From NCBI GenBank assembly GCA_000437235.1, contig FR897038.1, positions 18,329-78,241 of the forward strand: 59,913 nucleotides of DNA, written 5' to 3'. Below the pieces are notes generated by a model. That model saw only the letters and a program-made list of their open reading frames with translations. It had not been told where the DNA came from and did no database searches. Below, piece by piece: positions 59,760-59,913 of the stretch; the stretch's first letter is position 1; each line of letters starts with the position of its first letter. This DNA is from Coprobacillus sp. CAG:826. Lineage in GTDB: Bacteria > Bacillota_I > Bacilli_A > RFN20 > CAG-826. Both the position numbers and the translations under genes were made by a program.

Positions 59760-59913
59760 AAATTCGTCTATAAATAAGGACTCAATATAACTTTTTTATC
59801 ATACTTAAAAATTCATTTTTCTAGTTTGCTTTTGGTTAAAAAATGACCTTTTTTGCTATTTGTTTTTAAAATTAGATTCGCTTGCTTACGCTGATGAAGG
59901 GTGATAAGGGTGT

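Noticed and set aside
1..59913. Mycoplasma-type code (TGA as Trp)
   Set aside because: Several genes end at TGA in proper overlap with the next start (for example sbcD at 55743-55745), and domain lengths fit with TGA as stop.

Overview
The window reads as a chromosomal segment of a low-GC, Gram-positive-type bacterium of the Bacillota (Bacilli/Erysipelotrichia-like or a related gut Firmicute with Mollicute affinities). Reasons: strongly AT-rich DNA; lipoproteins with lipoboxes; a catabolite-repression (cre) consensus site; a WxL-type cell-wall domain; strong AGGAGG ribosome sites; and TAA, TAG and TGA all used as stops (standard code 11). Many promoters carry an extended -10 of the form TATGGTATRAT. 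Species cannot be named from sequence alone.

1-10.9 kb (minus strand): one operon of nine genes read from a single promoter at about 10.87 kb. It encodes a peptide/nickel-class ABC importer (substrate-binding lipoprotein, two permeases, two ATPases), a small membrane protein, a double pectate-lyase-fold lipoprotein, a Big2-domain lipoprotein, and a GH32-like glycosidase cut by the window edge. A perfect 20-bp LacI-type palindrome covers the -35, and a full cre match lies just upstream, so this looks like an oligosaccharide-utilisation operon.

11-20.5 kb: a defence island, more AT-rich than its surroundings. It holds an HNH-family protein that has lost its catalytic residues; two reverse transcriptases (457 and 665 aa) flanking a convergent, structured RNA gene with its own promoter and terminator (a DRT3-like system); a TcmP/radical-SAM-like gene pair; and a Kiwa pair (kwaA-kwaB). 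No integrase or transposase is present.

20.5-33 kb: ordinary and small accessory genes: two MATE exporters, a NERD protein, cardiolipin synthase, an AraC regulator, SDR dehydrogenase, ABC-F ATPase, a guanylate-kinase-like enzyme, an XRE-membrane fusion and a TM2 protein. A 1-kb non-coding gap at 24.4-25.4 kb contains a nested inverted repeat.

33.2-36.5 kb: a six-gene operon of small, mostly membrane or secreted proteins that I do not recognise; its topology weakly recalls Tad/type II secretion components.

36.5-44.5 kb: a WYL regulator and rtcB, divergent; acpP; tRNA-Asn and tRNA-Glu; a four-copy 11-bp-phased TGATAC array; several short promoter-hairpin-terminator units that look like small RNAs; a phosphoesterase; and two surface-type proteins (DUF11, and beta-helix/WxL) without signal peptides.

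44.5-59.9 kb: an FAD dehydrogenase followed by purA-purB (IMP to AMP); an FAD oxidoreductase; an autoregulated TetR/methyltransferase pair; a C69 dipeptidase; an AbiE toxin-antitoxin pair with an inverted repeat around its promoter; sbcDC; mgsA; and a MutT-type NUDIX hydrolase.
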